This document shows positions 9,023 through 18,328 of a stretch of 64,000 nt of DNA, piece after piece. The notes below the pieces were generated by a model. It was given only the letters and a program-made list of their open reading frames with translations, did no database searches and was not told the origin of the DNA. Position numbers and translations under genes: made by a program. The stretch is taken from assembly GCA_013178095.1 (NCBI GenBank), contig JABLXK010000002.1:303324-367323 (forward strand), read 5' to 3'. The stretch is from Anaerolineae bacterium (GTDB lineage Bacteria > Chloroflexota > Anaerolineae > Anaerolineales > Anaerolineaceae). The number at the start of each line of letters is the position of its first letter. Position 1 is the stretch's first letter.

Positions 9023-10924
9023 TTAGTTAGAGTATTTACTCCGCGGCGTATACGACGTGTGCAGTAATTGATGACTCAAATGACTGCAAGGACCTTCGGT
9101 CAAAAAATCGTGATAGATTTTCATTATAGCCGGATTCTCATGCGACTTGCGCACCGGATAAGCCTGGTCTTCGGCATAAATCGCTTTGGCGCGGGCCGCG
9201 CGAATGGCCGGGCTGGTGGGGATGGGCTGGCCGCCGCCGCCCAGGCAGCCACCCGGACAGGCCATGAATTCGATGAAGTGATAAGAAGCGAATTCACCGC
9301 CGGCTTTGATGTCATCCAATACCTTTTTTGCGTTGGCGATGCCATGCGCGATGGCTACCTTAAGGGTAGCTCCCTGAAGCCAATCAAAGCTGGGAAGGAT
9401 GTTTTGCAGGAGAGTGGGCACCGGACCAGTTTTGGGAAGCGTGACCGATGCTTTCTTCACACCCTCCATACCGCGCACTGGTTGAATGTCCGCGTTGGAG
9501 AAATATTTTTCGACCGGATCGCCGGTGACCAGTTCGATGACTGTGCGCAGAGCGGCTTCCATCACGCCGCCCGTAGCTCCGAAGATCACGCCGGAACCGG
9601 TGGCGGAACCGAAGGGATCATCGAAATCGGATTTCTCCAGATTCGGCAGGTCGATTCCCCGGCGCTTGAACAAATTGGCCATTTCAACGGTCGTGAGCGC
9701 ATAGTCGACATCCTGAAAGCCGCTGCTGGCCATTTCGGGGCGTTCACACTCGAACTTCTTGGCAGTGCAGGGCATCAGCGCCACCGTCACGATATCACCG
9801 GGATCCAAGTTCGCCAGTTTGGCGTAATGGGTTTTAATCAGCGCTCCGAACATCTGCTGCGGGGACTTGGCGCTGGACAAATTGGGGATCATTTCCGGAT
9901 AGAAATGTTCCAGATATTTGACCCAACCGGGCGAACAGGAGGTGAATTGCGGAAAGACCGCCTGATCGTCCTTAAGGACCAGACCATGATACAGGCGTTC
10001 CAGCAACTCGGCGCCTTCTTCCAGAATCGTCAGGTCCGCGCTGAAATTCGTGTCGAACACCTTGTCGAAACCGATCTGGCGCAGAGCGGTGTTCAATTCA
10101 AATGTCAAAGCTCTGCCCGGTTCGATCCCGAAACACTCGGCGATAGCCGCGCGCGGAGCCGGCGCGGTTTGGATCACTACATGCTTGCGCGGATCAGCGA
10201 TGGCGGCCAGCACATCTTCGCTGGAATCGTTGGTGTGCAGCGCGGCGGTTGGGCAGCGGTCGACGCATTGTCCGCAGTTGATGCAGACGGAATCTCCCAA
10301 CGGTTTATCCATGAAGGTTGAAATATAGGTGCTCTCGCCGTGTCCGCTGACTTCCAGGCAGCCGATCCCCTGCATTTCCTGGCAGACCTGCACGCAGCGC
10401 CGGCATAAAATGCATTTATCCATTTCGCGGATGATGGAATAACTGGAATGATCTATTGCGATTTCCGGTTCTTTTTTCGGGAGATGCAGCGGTGAGTTAC
10501 TGAAGCGCGCCAGCGCCTGCAATTCGCAATTCCCGTTGCGGCTGCAGTTATTGAAATCCCAATAACCGCAATGCTTAGTGAAGAGCAGGTCGAGGATATT
10601 TTCCCTGGCGCGAATCACTTTAAGGCTATTGGTCCTGATACGGATTGGCTGGGTTATGCGGTAATTGCAGGAAGTCTGCAACGTTTGCAATCCCTCAACC
10701 TCAACCACGCAAACACGGCAATCGCCATCGGGATGCAGATCGGGATGCGAACACAAAGTCGGGATGAAAATCCCCATTCTTGCCGCAGCCTCATGAATGG
10801 TTATACCTTCCGGCACGCTAACCGGCTGATTATCGATGATGATATCGATCAACCTTTCGGCATTGTATTCAACTGGACGACCATCAACTGGAGTTTGAAA
10901 AGGTTCTGTTTTCATAGGGTTCAT
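9023..10924 (-). CDS. [FeFe]-hydrogenase-like protein (group A/HndD-like architecture)
   Basis: Plant-type 2Fe-2S N-terminus, two 4Fe-4S ferredoxin motifs (CILCRRCVQVC; CINCGQCVDRCP), H-cluster L1 TSCSPGW, L2 MPCTAKKFE, L3 EFMACPGGCLGGGGQP. Confidence 0.9.
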   Translation of the reverse strand: MNPMKTEPFQTPVDGRPVEYNAERLIDIIIDNQPVSVPEGITIHEAAARMGIFIPTLCSHPDLHPDGDCRVCVVEVEGLQTLQTSCNYRITQPIRIRTNSLKVIRARENILDLLFTKHCGYWDFNNCSRNGNCELQALARFSNSPLHLPKKEPEIAIDHSSYSIIREMDKCILCRRCVQVCQEMQGIGCLEVSGHGESTYISTFMDKPLGDSVCINCGQCVDRCPTAALHTNDSSEDVLAAIADPRKHVVIQTAPAPRAAIAECFGIEPGRALTFELNTALRQIGFDKVFDTNFSADLTILEEGAELLERLYHGLVLKDDQAVFPQFTSCSPGWVKYLEHFYPEMIPNLSSAKSPQQMFGALIKTHYAKLANLDPGDIVTVALMPCTAKKFECERPEMASSGFQDVDYALTTVEMANLFKRRGIDLPNLEKSDFDDPFGSATGSGVIFGATGGVMEAALRTVIELVTGDPVEKYFSNADIQPVRGMEGVKKASVTLPKTGPVPTLLQNILPSFDWLQGATLKVAIAHGIANAKKVLDDIKAGGEFASYHFIEFMACPGGCLGGGGQPIPTSPAIRAARAKAIYAEDQAYPVRKSHENPAIMKIYHDFLTEGPCSHLSHQLLHTSYTPRSKYSN

Positions 10925-10940
10925 TGATTCCTCGGATCTT

Positions 10941-12518
10941 TCAGGCTAACATGCCGCCACGCAAATCTTGTTCGGCAATTTCCAGGACGCTCAGAAAGGC
11001 GTTTGGAGCGCACTGTCCCAAGCGGCATTTGGAAGCCAGTTGGATGGTTTCGGCCAGAGAACGAATTTCAGGAAGCGCCGGCCGCATTTTCTTGCCACCC
11101 GCATAGGCTTGCAGAGATTTCATCAAGACTGGAATGCCATTACGGCAGGGTACACATTGGCCGCATGATGTTTCGTGAAAAAAAGACAGGATATCTTTGA
11201 CGGCTTCCAGCAGATCAGTTTGCGGGCCGTAAACAATGATCGAAGCAGCCTGCTGCAAATCGAAAGGATTGATGATCTGATCGAAGTCCTCAGCAGTTTT
11301 CAACGGAGCGGAAATACCTCCGATTTGCAGGACACAAGCGTCATCCGCGCCAACGCGTTGCAGCAGTTCGCGGATACGCATTCCGTTTTGCACCTGATAG
11401 ATGCCCGGTTGGCCGCAATCCCCGGAAATTGAAACGATGGCGGGCAGCTGGCAGGATTCTAATTCCACATTTTTGATATTGTACGGTGAATTGGCGGCCA
11501 AATACGCAATTTTCAAAAACTGGTCGACTGCCAGAATCCGATATGGCAGCGTGGAAATGCCGCGCGCATCGAATTCAGGGCGATAGCCTTTAAGAAAAGC
11601 TGCCAAAGCGCTCTCTTCTCTGCCGACGTAATCGCCCAATCCGACCAATACTTCGACATCAAAATTAAAACCTTTCCATCCAAGGATATCAACCCCCAGA
11701 AGATTGCGTTTTCGGAGTTCTGATAATTCATGCTCCAAATTTGCTTTCAGGTAGCCATACCGGTTGGGCAGATAGATCAATCCTCGCTCAATACCGGCGA
11801 CAAAAGCGTTGATCAACATGCCTTCCATAACCAGGGGAAAATATTTTGTCAACAAGAAGCGGCTTTTCTGAGCCAGGGGCTCACCTTCATCCACGTTGCA
11901 CACCAAAACATCTGATTTGGCGCGATTAGGATTCAAGACCACTTTTTTCAGGATGGATTTAATTGCCAATTCAGGCTTTAATTCAGAGAAAAAAAGCCCA
12001 TCCGTAAAAGTGCTGCTATGCATTATCTTCGATTGAGAATCCTGGTTTGAATTGTTTGAAAGAATTTCGTCCAGTTCTTCCACCTTGACTTGGGTATAAA
12101 CCTGATCGTTTACCCAAAGCATGGGAGAAAGTTGGGGATCATCCGCGCAAGCAGCCCATCGCAATGAGCAGTTCCCATCGGCTGAAGTTTCCCCGAAACC
12201 AAGATTGAGTTTGGTTTGCAGTGCCTGGGCGATATCCTTGATCTGATTTTTATGAAAGCCCATGGATTTGCAGAGTCTGACGTCTGTTTGCCTGCCCGAC
12301 GGGGAATTTGAACGATTAAAAAAGGATATGAGACTGGATATTTCAACGGGTGGAATATCCAGCTTTTTTGATAGATATATCATGCTGGATTCCGCGTCAC
12401 TTAAGGATAAATTTTGCAGGATCGGCAAGATGAAAGGCAGGCTGGAGCGTTGGCTGCAATGAGTTTCCAGTTGAATGTTTATAGCTTCAATTGGGGAATC
12501 ATTTTGTTTGGTCGGCAT
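10941..12518 (-). CDS. NuoE/NuoF-like (HydB/HndC-like) fusion protein with divergent cofactor motifs
   Basis: N-terminal NuoE-like domain, CNVDEGEP and SCGQCVPCRNG...CRLGQC NuoF-like N3 cluster motif; 16-bp gap to the hydrogenase gene. Confidence 0.8.
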   Translation of the reverse strand: MPTKQNDSPIEAINIQLETHCSQRSSLPFILPILQNLSLSDAESSMIYLSKKLDIPPVEISSLISFFNRSNSPSGRQTDVRLCKSMGFHKNQIKDIAQALQTKLNLGFGETSADGNCSLRWAACADDPQLSPMLWVNDQVYTQVKVEELDEILSNNSNQDSQSKIMHSSTFTDGLFFSELKPELAIKSILKKVVLNPNRAKSDVLVCNVDEGEPLAQKSRFLLTKYFPLVMEGMLINAFVAGIERGLIYLPNRYGYLKANLEHELSELRKRNLLGVDILGWKGFNFDVEVLVGLGDYVGREESALAAFLKGYRPEFDARGISTLPYRILAVDQFLKIAYLAANSPYNIKNVELESCQLPAIVSISGDCGQPGIYQVQNGMRIRELLQRVGADDACVLQIGGISAPLKTAEDFDQIINPFDLQQAASIIVYGPQTDLLEAVKDILSFFHETSCGQCVPCRNGIPVLMKSLQAYAGGKKMRPALPEIRSLAETIQLASKCRLGQCAPNAFLSVLEIAEQDLRGGMLA

Positions 12519-12697
12519 GAGGTAGATTTCCTTTCTTGATGGATGAAAATATGAAAGTTTGCTTTCAAATGTTTTGCACCTAAAACGAATGAATTATAGT
12601 CCATAATTAGCAATAGCAATATATTGCATTATAATTCACGGGAGAATGGATTTAATCAGAGAAATAGTATTGGGAAGTCAGCAAATGACGAGAATAA

Positions 12698-12723
12698 AAA
12701 AATCCGGTGATCACCGGATTTTT
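12698..12723 (-). terminator. Intrinsic terminator downstream of tRNA-Asp
   Basis: Perfect 26-nt palindrome AAAAATCCGGTGATCACCGGATTTTT immediately downstream of the tRNA on the minus strand. Confidence 0.85.
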
Positions 12724-12725
12724 AT

Positions 12726-12802
12726 TGGCGGGAGCGACGGGATTCGAACCCGCGGTCTCGGCCTTGACAGGGCCGCATGTTAAGCCACTACACCACGCCC
12801 CC
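12726..12802 (-). tRNA. tRNA-Asp(GTC), CCA encoded
   Basis: Reverse complement folds: acceptor GGGGGCG/CGCTCCC, anticodon arm GGCCCTGTCAAGGCC (GTC), T-loop TTCGAAT, terminal CCA. Confidence 0.95.
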
Positions 12803-12877
12803 GCGGGAGATGAAAGTTTAACATGACTTATAGGCTGCGTCAAGTGAATTCAAGCCTAAAAGCCATTCCACCGGCGA

Positions 12878-13345
12878 TCAGTTCAAACCGGAGATCCAAT
12901 TCTCGTGCCCGCGTTCCCAGGTGTGAATGTCTTCATCCTTGAACCATAATTTGATTTCAGCTTCGGCTGTTTCAGGAGAATCGGAAGCGTGGATGAGGTT
13001 GCGGCTGGTGAGCAGCGCCAGATCGTGACGGATGGTGCCAGGGGCGGCTTCCAACGGGTTGGTGGCTCCAACGGTTTGGCGCACGGCCTTTATCGCCTCG
13101 GTGCCTTCCCAAACCATGGCGACCAGCGGCGAAGAGGTGAGGTATTTAACCAAACCGTTATAAAAAGGCTTGCCCTTATGGACAGCATAATGCCTTTCGG
13201 CAAATTCGGTGCTGACATGGCGCAGGTCCAGCGCGATGAGCATCAGGCCGCGGTTTTCAAGCCGGTGGATGATTTCTCCGATCAAGCCGCGCTGTAAACC
13301 GTCCGGTTTAATCAAAACCAGAGTTCGTTGACTATTGATCATCAT
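12878..13345 (-). CDS. ndk: Nucleoside diphosphate kinase
   Basis: TLVLIKPDGLQRGLIGEII and NLIHASDS active-site motif. Confidence 0.97.
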   Translation of the reverse strand: MMINSQRTLVLIKPDGLQRGLIGEIIHRLENRGLMLIALDLRHVSTEFAERHYAVHKGKPFYNGLVKYLTSSPLVAMVWEGTEAIKAVRQTVGATNPLEAAPGTIRHDLALLTSRNLIHASDSPETAEAEIKLWFKDEDIHTWERGHENWISGLN

Positions 13346-13352
13346 TACCCTT

Positions 13353-15167
13353 TCAAAGCGAGATGGATTTTTGGGCGCGCGTGAACACTTCCAGCGCTTT
13401 TTCTTTTTGTTTCAAACGCTGGTAGATATTGCCCAGCGCCAACCATAGATTGGATTCCTGCGGGTAATCCCGGCAAGCTGCTTCTAGCACATCGCGCACA
13501 TCCGCCAGAAGATCATCCTCTTCCGCCAGTTCGCGCAAGAACCGCAAGGCGGTCGCGAAGTCGCCTTGATCGATCAATTGGCGCGAGTGCTGCAGGATCT
13601 CACCAGGCGTGAGCGGCGCAACGTGAATCTGCTGGGTATCCTGCAGGGAAATTACAGGCGCAGCAGAGGTTTCCGGTTCAAAGACATCCTTGACCCATTG
13701 AGACGCAGCCGGCTGGGAGTTTTCAACTTCGGAAATTTCCACTGGCGCATCATGATCGATCAGCCCGCATTCGTCTTCAGCCGCCGGAAATTCCAGATCA
13801 TGAGTGAGATCCGCACCGGCTGCCCCTCCGGTTTCTACAGCGCCGGCTTTGGCGACCGTATCAACCAGCGGGGATTCAGCAATTTCCGCCGATTCGTTTT
13901 TATCTTCAGCAAATCCTGGCGCAGCGCCGGTATCCAGCGGCGGTTCGCGGGTGGGATCGGTTTCCGCGCCGCTTGCAAATGTGCCAAATTCCTCCGGGGT
14001 ATTGCCTTCTTGAACGGGAGCGGATTGGACATTGCTTTGCGGAGAGATCTCTTCAGGCAGGCTTTGTACTTTTGAAGAAAGACCGGTTTCCGCGTTGCTT
14101 TCACCGGATTCATTCGTACCCTCAAATTTGGGCTCGCGACCGCGTTTCTGCAGACGTTCAATGAAACTCTGCCGACGGTTCAGCGTTAACAATTCATTGT
14201 CCCGGTCACGGGTGAGTTCTTCAAACAGCGCGATCCCAGCCGATGATTGTTCCCGGGCGCTTTCCTGTTCCTGGCCGGCCTCATCCAGAATGGCGTTCCA
14301 ATCCAGATCGTCGTCGGACGCTTCCTCAACCGCCGGCAAAGACGAAACCACCCAGGTATCGGAAAGGAAATTGCCCCAATCGTTAATCCCGTTTTCTTCA
14401 TCCAAATCACTATCAATCTGAACGGCGATATCGGGAATATCGGCAACGGATTGGGTGGCCGGCAGCATAAAGCGGTAGTAAGGGTCCAACTCCGCCAGGC
14501 GCAGGCGGTAATTGCTATCCGCCTGTTCGTGATGCAGATCCTGAAAAGCCAAATCCAGAATCTCGTTGGCTTTCCAGCAATAGGGAAGCTGGCTGACGAT
14601 ATCGACACAGGTTTCCACTGCTTCGATGCGGCTGCCGGCTTTCCAAAGCATATCCGCCAGGATCAATTTGAAATCGATGCGGTTGGGTTTTTCATAAAGC
14701 CCAAGTTTGATCTCAGCGATGGCTTGCTCGAACAAATTCGAGCGCGCGTACATCTTGATCAAAGCGCCGCGCGTGAGGCGGATTTTGTTGGGTTCAACGC
14801 TGTCGCGCTTGTGATACAGGCGTTTTAGCTCATCCTGCAGCGAGGGATTGGCCGGCTGCAACTCAAAAGCCATCAGCATATGGTCGATGGCTTGGTCCAT
14901 CTCACCTTTATTTTCGTGAATGAAACTCAAGCCGACGTTGGCGACGAAATCGTCGGGAAAGACCGAAAGGATGATATTGAATACCCTCTCGGATAGATCG
15001 ATATCCTGCTTTTCCAGGAAATTCTTGCCCAGCTTGCGATAAGTTTCAATCTCCTTGGGGAATTTACGGAGTATGTTGGCGCAATGAGAAAATGCCTCTT
15101 CAATCTGATGGTTTTCGATCAGCCTTTCAATTTTTCGATGGTATTCTCTCAGTGCAATATTCGCCAT
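13353..15167 (-). CDS. Tetratricopeptide-repeat protein
   Basis: TPR-like helices at both ends (AIDHMLMAFELQPANPSLQDEL; LWLALGNIYQRLKQKEKALEVFTRA), acidic low-complexity middle. Start moved from 15344 to ATG 15167, after the sigA stop. Confidence 0.75.
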   Translation of the reverse strand: MANIALREYHRKIERLIENHQIEEAFSHCANILRKFPKEIETYRKLGKNFLEKQDIDLSERVFNIILSVFPDDFVANVGLSFIHENKGEMDQAIDHMLMAFELQPANPSLQDELKRLYHKRDSVEPNKIRLTRGALIKMYARSNLFEQAIAEIKLGLYEKPNRIDFKLILADMLWKAGSRIEAVETCVDIVSQLPYCWKANEILDLAFQDLHHEQADSNYRLRLAELDPYYRFMLPATQSVADIPDIAVQIDSDLDEENGINDWGNFLSDTWVVSSLPAVEEASDDDLDWNAILDEAGQEQESAREQSSAGIALFEELTRDRDNELLTLNRRQSFIERLQKRGREPKFEGTNESGESNAETGLSSKVQSLPEEISPQSNVQSAPVQEGNTPEEFGTFASGAETDPTREPPLDTGAAPGFAEDKNESAEIAESPLVDTVAKAGAVETGGAAGADLTHDLEFPAAEDECGLIDHDAPVEISEVENSQPAASQWVKDVFEPETSAAPVISLQDTQQIHVAPLTPGEILQHSRQLIDQGDFATALRFLRELAEEDDLLADVRDVLEAACRDYPQESNLWLALGNIYQRLKQKEKALEVFTRAQKSISL

Positions 15168-15189
15168 GAACTCTTGTTCCTTCCCCGGA

Positions 15190-16413
15190 TCATTCTCCCA
15201 AGTAATCGCGCAATTTTCTGCGAATGGTAGGATGGCGCAGACGGCTGAGGGCTTGCGCTTCAATCTGGCGCACGCGTTCGCGCGTAACGCCCATCTTGCG
15301 GCCGACTTCCTCAAGGGTGTACGCCTGGCCGTCCAGCAGCCCATAGCGCAATTGCAGAATGCGGACCTCGCGCGGGGGCAGGGTATCCATGACGGCTTCC
15401 AGGTGCTCGCGCAGCAGGTTATACGTGGCGGTCACGTCCGGGGCGGGGATCTCGTTATCCTCGATGAAATCGCCCAACACGGAATCATCCTCGTTATCTG
15501 TCGGCGTTTCCAGAGAAAGCGGTCGGCGGGAGACCTTGATCATATTTTCGACTTTCTTCGGGATGACGTCCAGGGCGTCCGCCAATTCTTCGATGGAAGG
15601 GTCGCGGCCCAGTTTTTGGGTAAGCTGGTGCTGCGTGCGCAGCAGCTTGTTGATCTGGTCGCCCATATGAACCGGAACGCGAATCGTGCGGCCCTGATCG
15701 GCAATGGCACGGGTGACCGCCTGGCGAATCCACCAGGTGGCATAAGTGCTGAATTTGTGGCCGCGGCGGTAATCGAACTTCTTGGTGGCGCGAATCAAGC
15801 CGATGTTGCCTTCCTGGATCAGATCCAGGAAAGGAACGCCGCGCCCCATATATTTTTTGGCAACACTGATCACCAGGCGGGAGTTGGCTGTGATCAAGTG
15901 TTCCCTGGCAGCCCAACCGTCCTCGATCAACAAGCGCAGTTCGGTTTTTCTTTTATTATTCACTTTGCCGCGCGCCAGTTCTTCGCGCGCCATGCGGCCG
16001 CGCTCGATACGCTGCGCCAGCTCAACTTCTTCTTCGGCGGTCAACAGCGGAACGCGGCTGACTTCTTTTAAATACAAGCCGATGGTATCATCGGTGTCGA
16101 TGTGCTTCAGGTCATCGATGGTGGTATCCTGGCTGTCATCGACGATCTCTTTAATTTCATCTTTTACCAGCTCATCTTCAGACGGGCTGGGGGCGACTTC
16201 TTCATCATCATCCACATATTGGATACCCGCCGAAAGCAGGGCGGCGAAAGCTTCTTCAAGCTGCGACACGTCCTGTTCCGCATCCGGGAAAAAATGCAGG
16301 ATGTCATCGATGGTGACATACGATTTTTGATGGCCAATCTCGATCAAACGAGAAATCGCGGAATACTCCAAATTTTCATCATCATCCAGTACTTCTATTT
16401 TTTTGTTATTCAT
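15190..16413 (-). CDS. sigA: RNA polymerase primary sigma factor (sigma-70)
   Basis: Region 2 [16 protein letters not shown]-type motif ([33 protein letters not shown]), [14 protein letters not shown]-terminal [24 protein letters not shown]. Confidence 0.95.
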   Translation of the reverse strand: MNNKKIEVLDDDENLEYSAISRLIEIGHQKSYVTIDDILHFFPDAEQDVSQLEEAFAALLSAGIQYVDDDEEVAPSPSEDELVKDEIKEIVDDSQDTTIDDLKHIDTDDTIGLYLKEVSRVPLLTAEEEVELAQRIERGRMAREELARGKVNNKRKTELRLLIEDGWAAREHLITANSRLVISVAKKYMGRGVPFLDLIQEGNIGLIRATKKFDYRRGHKFSTYATWWIRQAVTRAIADQGRTIRVPVHMGDQINKLLRTQHQLTQKLGRDPSIEELADALDVIPKKVENMIKVSRRPLSLETPTDNEDDSVLGDFIEDNEIPAPDVTATYNLLREHLEAVMDTLPPREVRILQLRYGLLDGQAYTLEEVGRKMGVTRERVRQIEAQALSRLRHPTIRRKLRDYLGE

Positions 16414-16733
16414 ACGATAAGCTAAGCGACCTCACATCCGGTTTATGCAGCCTTAAGTATCCGTGATTACCTCTAATCAGGATACACTTTTTCAATATAA
16501 AAATCAATGACGCAGCTATATATTAAATGTAAGATAAATAAGCGGTACTTAAGGAAACAAGCCCAACTGCACAATTATGTACTATACAAAAAATAAACTT
16601 AAATGTCAATCATTATTTAATATTTAATATGGAATTTACAATTAATTTACAGTAATTATAAATAAAACATAGTATGTAGACACCGGAATGCTTTCCAAGG
16701 AATTACAATAGGTTTGTTGCGCGGATTGAAGAA

Positions 16734-16763
16734 TTGCAGAAAAACGCAAAAATTTGATATGAT
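16734..16763 (+). promoter_or_regulatory. Candidate sigma-70 promoter for the 16793-18278 gene pair
   Basis: TTGCAG -35, 18-bp spacer, TATGAT -10, about 30 bp upstream of the start; AGGAGG RBS follows. Confidence 0.5.
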
Positions 16764-16792
16764 AAGTTAATTATTGTAGCCAGGAGGAAGAA

Positions 16793-17101
16793 ATGTACAT
16801 CGTCCAGGTGCACGTCACTGTAGAGGAAGATTCGATCCAGGCATTCAAAAACGCCACGGTTGAGAATGCCCGCAATAGTATCAAAGAACCCGGCGTGGCT
16901 CGCTTTGATGTCATTCAACAAACCGATGACCCAACCCGTTTCGTCCTGATCGAAGTATATAAAGATGAAGAAGCGGCTGTGGAACATAAGAAAACAGAAC
17001 ATTACGCAAATTGGAAATCCACCGTCGAAGACATGATGGCTGAACCGCGCTATGGAATCAAGTACCGTAACATCTTTCCTCCCGATGAAGGAAAGTGGTG
17101 A
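16793..17101 (+). CDS. Antibiotic biosynthesis monooxygenase domain protein (LsrG-like)
   Basis: About 100-aa ABM ferredoxin-like fold; RFDVIQQTDDPTRFVLIEVYKDEEAAVEHKKTEHY pattern. Confidence 0.85.
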   Translation: MYIVQVHVTVEEDSIQAFKNATVENARNSIKEPGVARFDVIQQTDDPTRFVLIEVYKDEEAAVEHKKTEHYANWKSTVEDMMAEPRYGIKYRNIFPPDEGKW

Positions 17102-17123
17102 TTTCCAGCGGACCGGATGAACC

Positions 17124-18278
17124 ATGCAGATTGATTTCGCCACCTCCGGCAGAATATTATTCGGCAACGGAAAAGTAACAGAACTGCCCCAGCTTGTCCA
17201 GGGATTAGGGCAGCGAGCTTTCGTTGCGCGGTCGAAAAGCCATCCCTACGCCCAGCAAATAAGCACGCTCTTGCAGACAATCGACGTGGAAGCCGTCGAA
17301 TACGTCGTGCAGGGCGAACCCAGCATAGCGAGTGTTAAAAACGCGCTGGATCAGGCGCGCGCGGCGCAATGCGACCTCGTAATTGGCATCGGGGGAGGCT
17401 CGGTGATCGATACCGGCAAAGCGGTGGCAGCCATGTTAGCCAACCCCGGCGATATGATGGATTACCTGGAAGTGGTCGGGTTGGGCAAGAAGATTGCAAA
17501 CCGCTCGAAGCCTTACATTGCAATACCCACCACTGCCGGGACAGGCAGCGAGGTCACGCGCAACGCCGTTATCGCGGTGCCTGAAAAACGGGTCAAGGTC
17601 AGCATGCGCAGCGCAACCATGCTGCCGGATGTGGCTTTGATCGATCCGGAATTGAGCATGTCTATGAGCCCGGCGCTAACCGCTTCCACCGGAATGGATG
17701 CATTCATCCAGGTAATCGAGCCGTACGTTTCCAACGGCGCCAACGCCATGGTGGATTTGTTCTGCCGGGATGCCATCCCGCGGGCGGCCAGGAATCTTTT
17801 CAAAGCCTATCAAGACGGGCAAGACCGGGCAGCGCGGGAACAAATGGCCTGGGTAAGCCTGATGGGCGGATTATCGCTGGCGAATGCCAGGTTGGGCGCA
17901 TCACACGGTTTCGCCGGACCGATCGGCGGCATGTTCGACGCACCGCACGGCACGATTTGCGCCGCGGTGATGCCAGCGGTTATGAGCATGAACATCAGGG
18001 CATTAAAAGAACGCGCGAGCGAAAGCGAAGCCATCAAGCGTTATGCAGAAATCGCAGAATGGATGACCGGAAAAGCAGCCGCAGAAGCGGAAGAAGGCGC
18101 TGAATGGATGGAGCAAATCTGCCGGGATTTAAAAATACCGCGCCTGGCGGATCTTGGCATCAACCGTTCGGATTTCGAGCAGATCGTGGAAAAAGCAGGA
18201 CACTCCAGCAGCATGAAGGGTAATCCGGTGCAATTAACCCACGATGAAATGATCGAGATACTCGATTTGTCTTATTAA
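17124..18278 (+). CDS. Iron-containing alcohol dehydrogenase family protein
   Basis: GIGGGSVIDTGKA, PTTAGTGSEVTRNAVI, GASHGFAGPIGGMFDAPHGTICAAVMP. Confidence 0.93.
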   Translation: MQIDFATSGRILFGNGKVTELPQLVQGLGQRAFVARSKSHPYAQQISTLLQTIDVEAVEYVVQGEPSIASVKNALDQARAAQCDLVIGIGGGSVIDTGKAVAAMLANPGDMMDYLEVVGLGKKIANRSKPYIAIPTTAGTGSEVTRNAVIAVPEKRVKVSMRSATMLPDVALIDPELSMSMSPALTASTGMDAFIQVIEPYVSNGANAMVDLFCRDAIPRAARNLFKAYQDGQDRAAREQMAWVSLMGGLSLANARLGASHGFAGPIGGMFDAPHGTICAAVMPAVMSMNIRALKERASESEAIKRYAEIAEWMTGKAAAEAEEGAEWMEQICRDLKIPRLADLGINRSDFEQIVEKAGHSSSMKGNPVQLTHDEMIEILDLSY

Positions 18279-18286
18279 TAAAATAA

Positions 18287-18310
18287 CGGGCGATGGTCGA
18301 CCAACGCCCG
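18287..18310. terminator. Bidirectional terminator hairpin between convergent genes
   Basis: CGGGCG-A-TGGTCGACCA-A-CGCCCG inverted repeat with A/T-rich flanks. Confidence 0.65.
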
Positions 18311-18328
18311 CAGATTTTAAATCAGGCG

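Noticed and set aside
9068-10321. 417-aa plus-strand ORF antisense to the [FeFe]-hydrogenase
   Set aside because: Shadow of the opposite strand; no conserved motifs.
12652-12843. 63-aa minus-strand ORF overlapping tRNA-Asp
   Set aside because: Reads through the tRNA and its terminator (GVEPGSNPVAPA-like translated tRNA artefact), not a gene.
13700-14200. Repetitive-looking Glu/Ala/Ser-rich middle of the TPR protein as a possible repeat array
   Set aside because: Low-complexity acidic linker; no exact nucleotide repeat units, no CRISPR-like spacing.
15168-15344. N-terminal 59 aa of the TPR ORF
   Set aside because: Overlaps the sigA C-terminal coding region; internal ATG at 15167 is the natural start.
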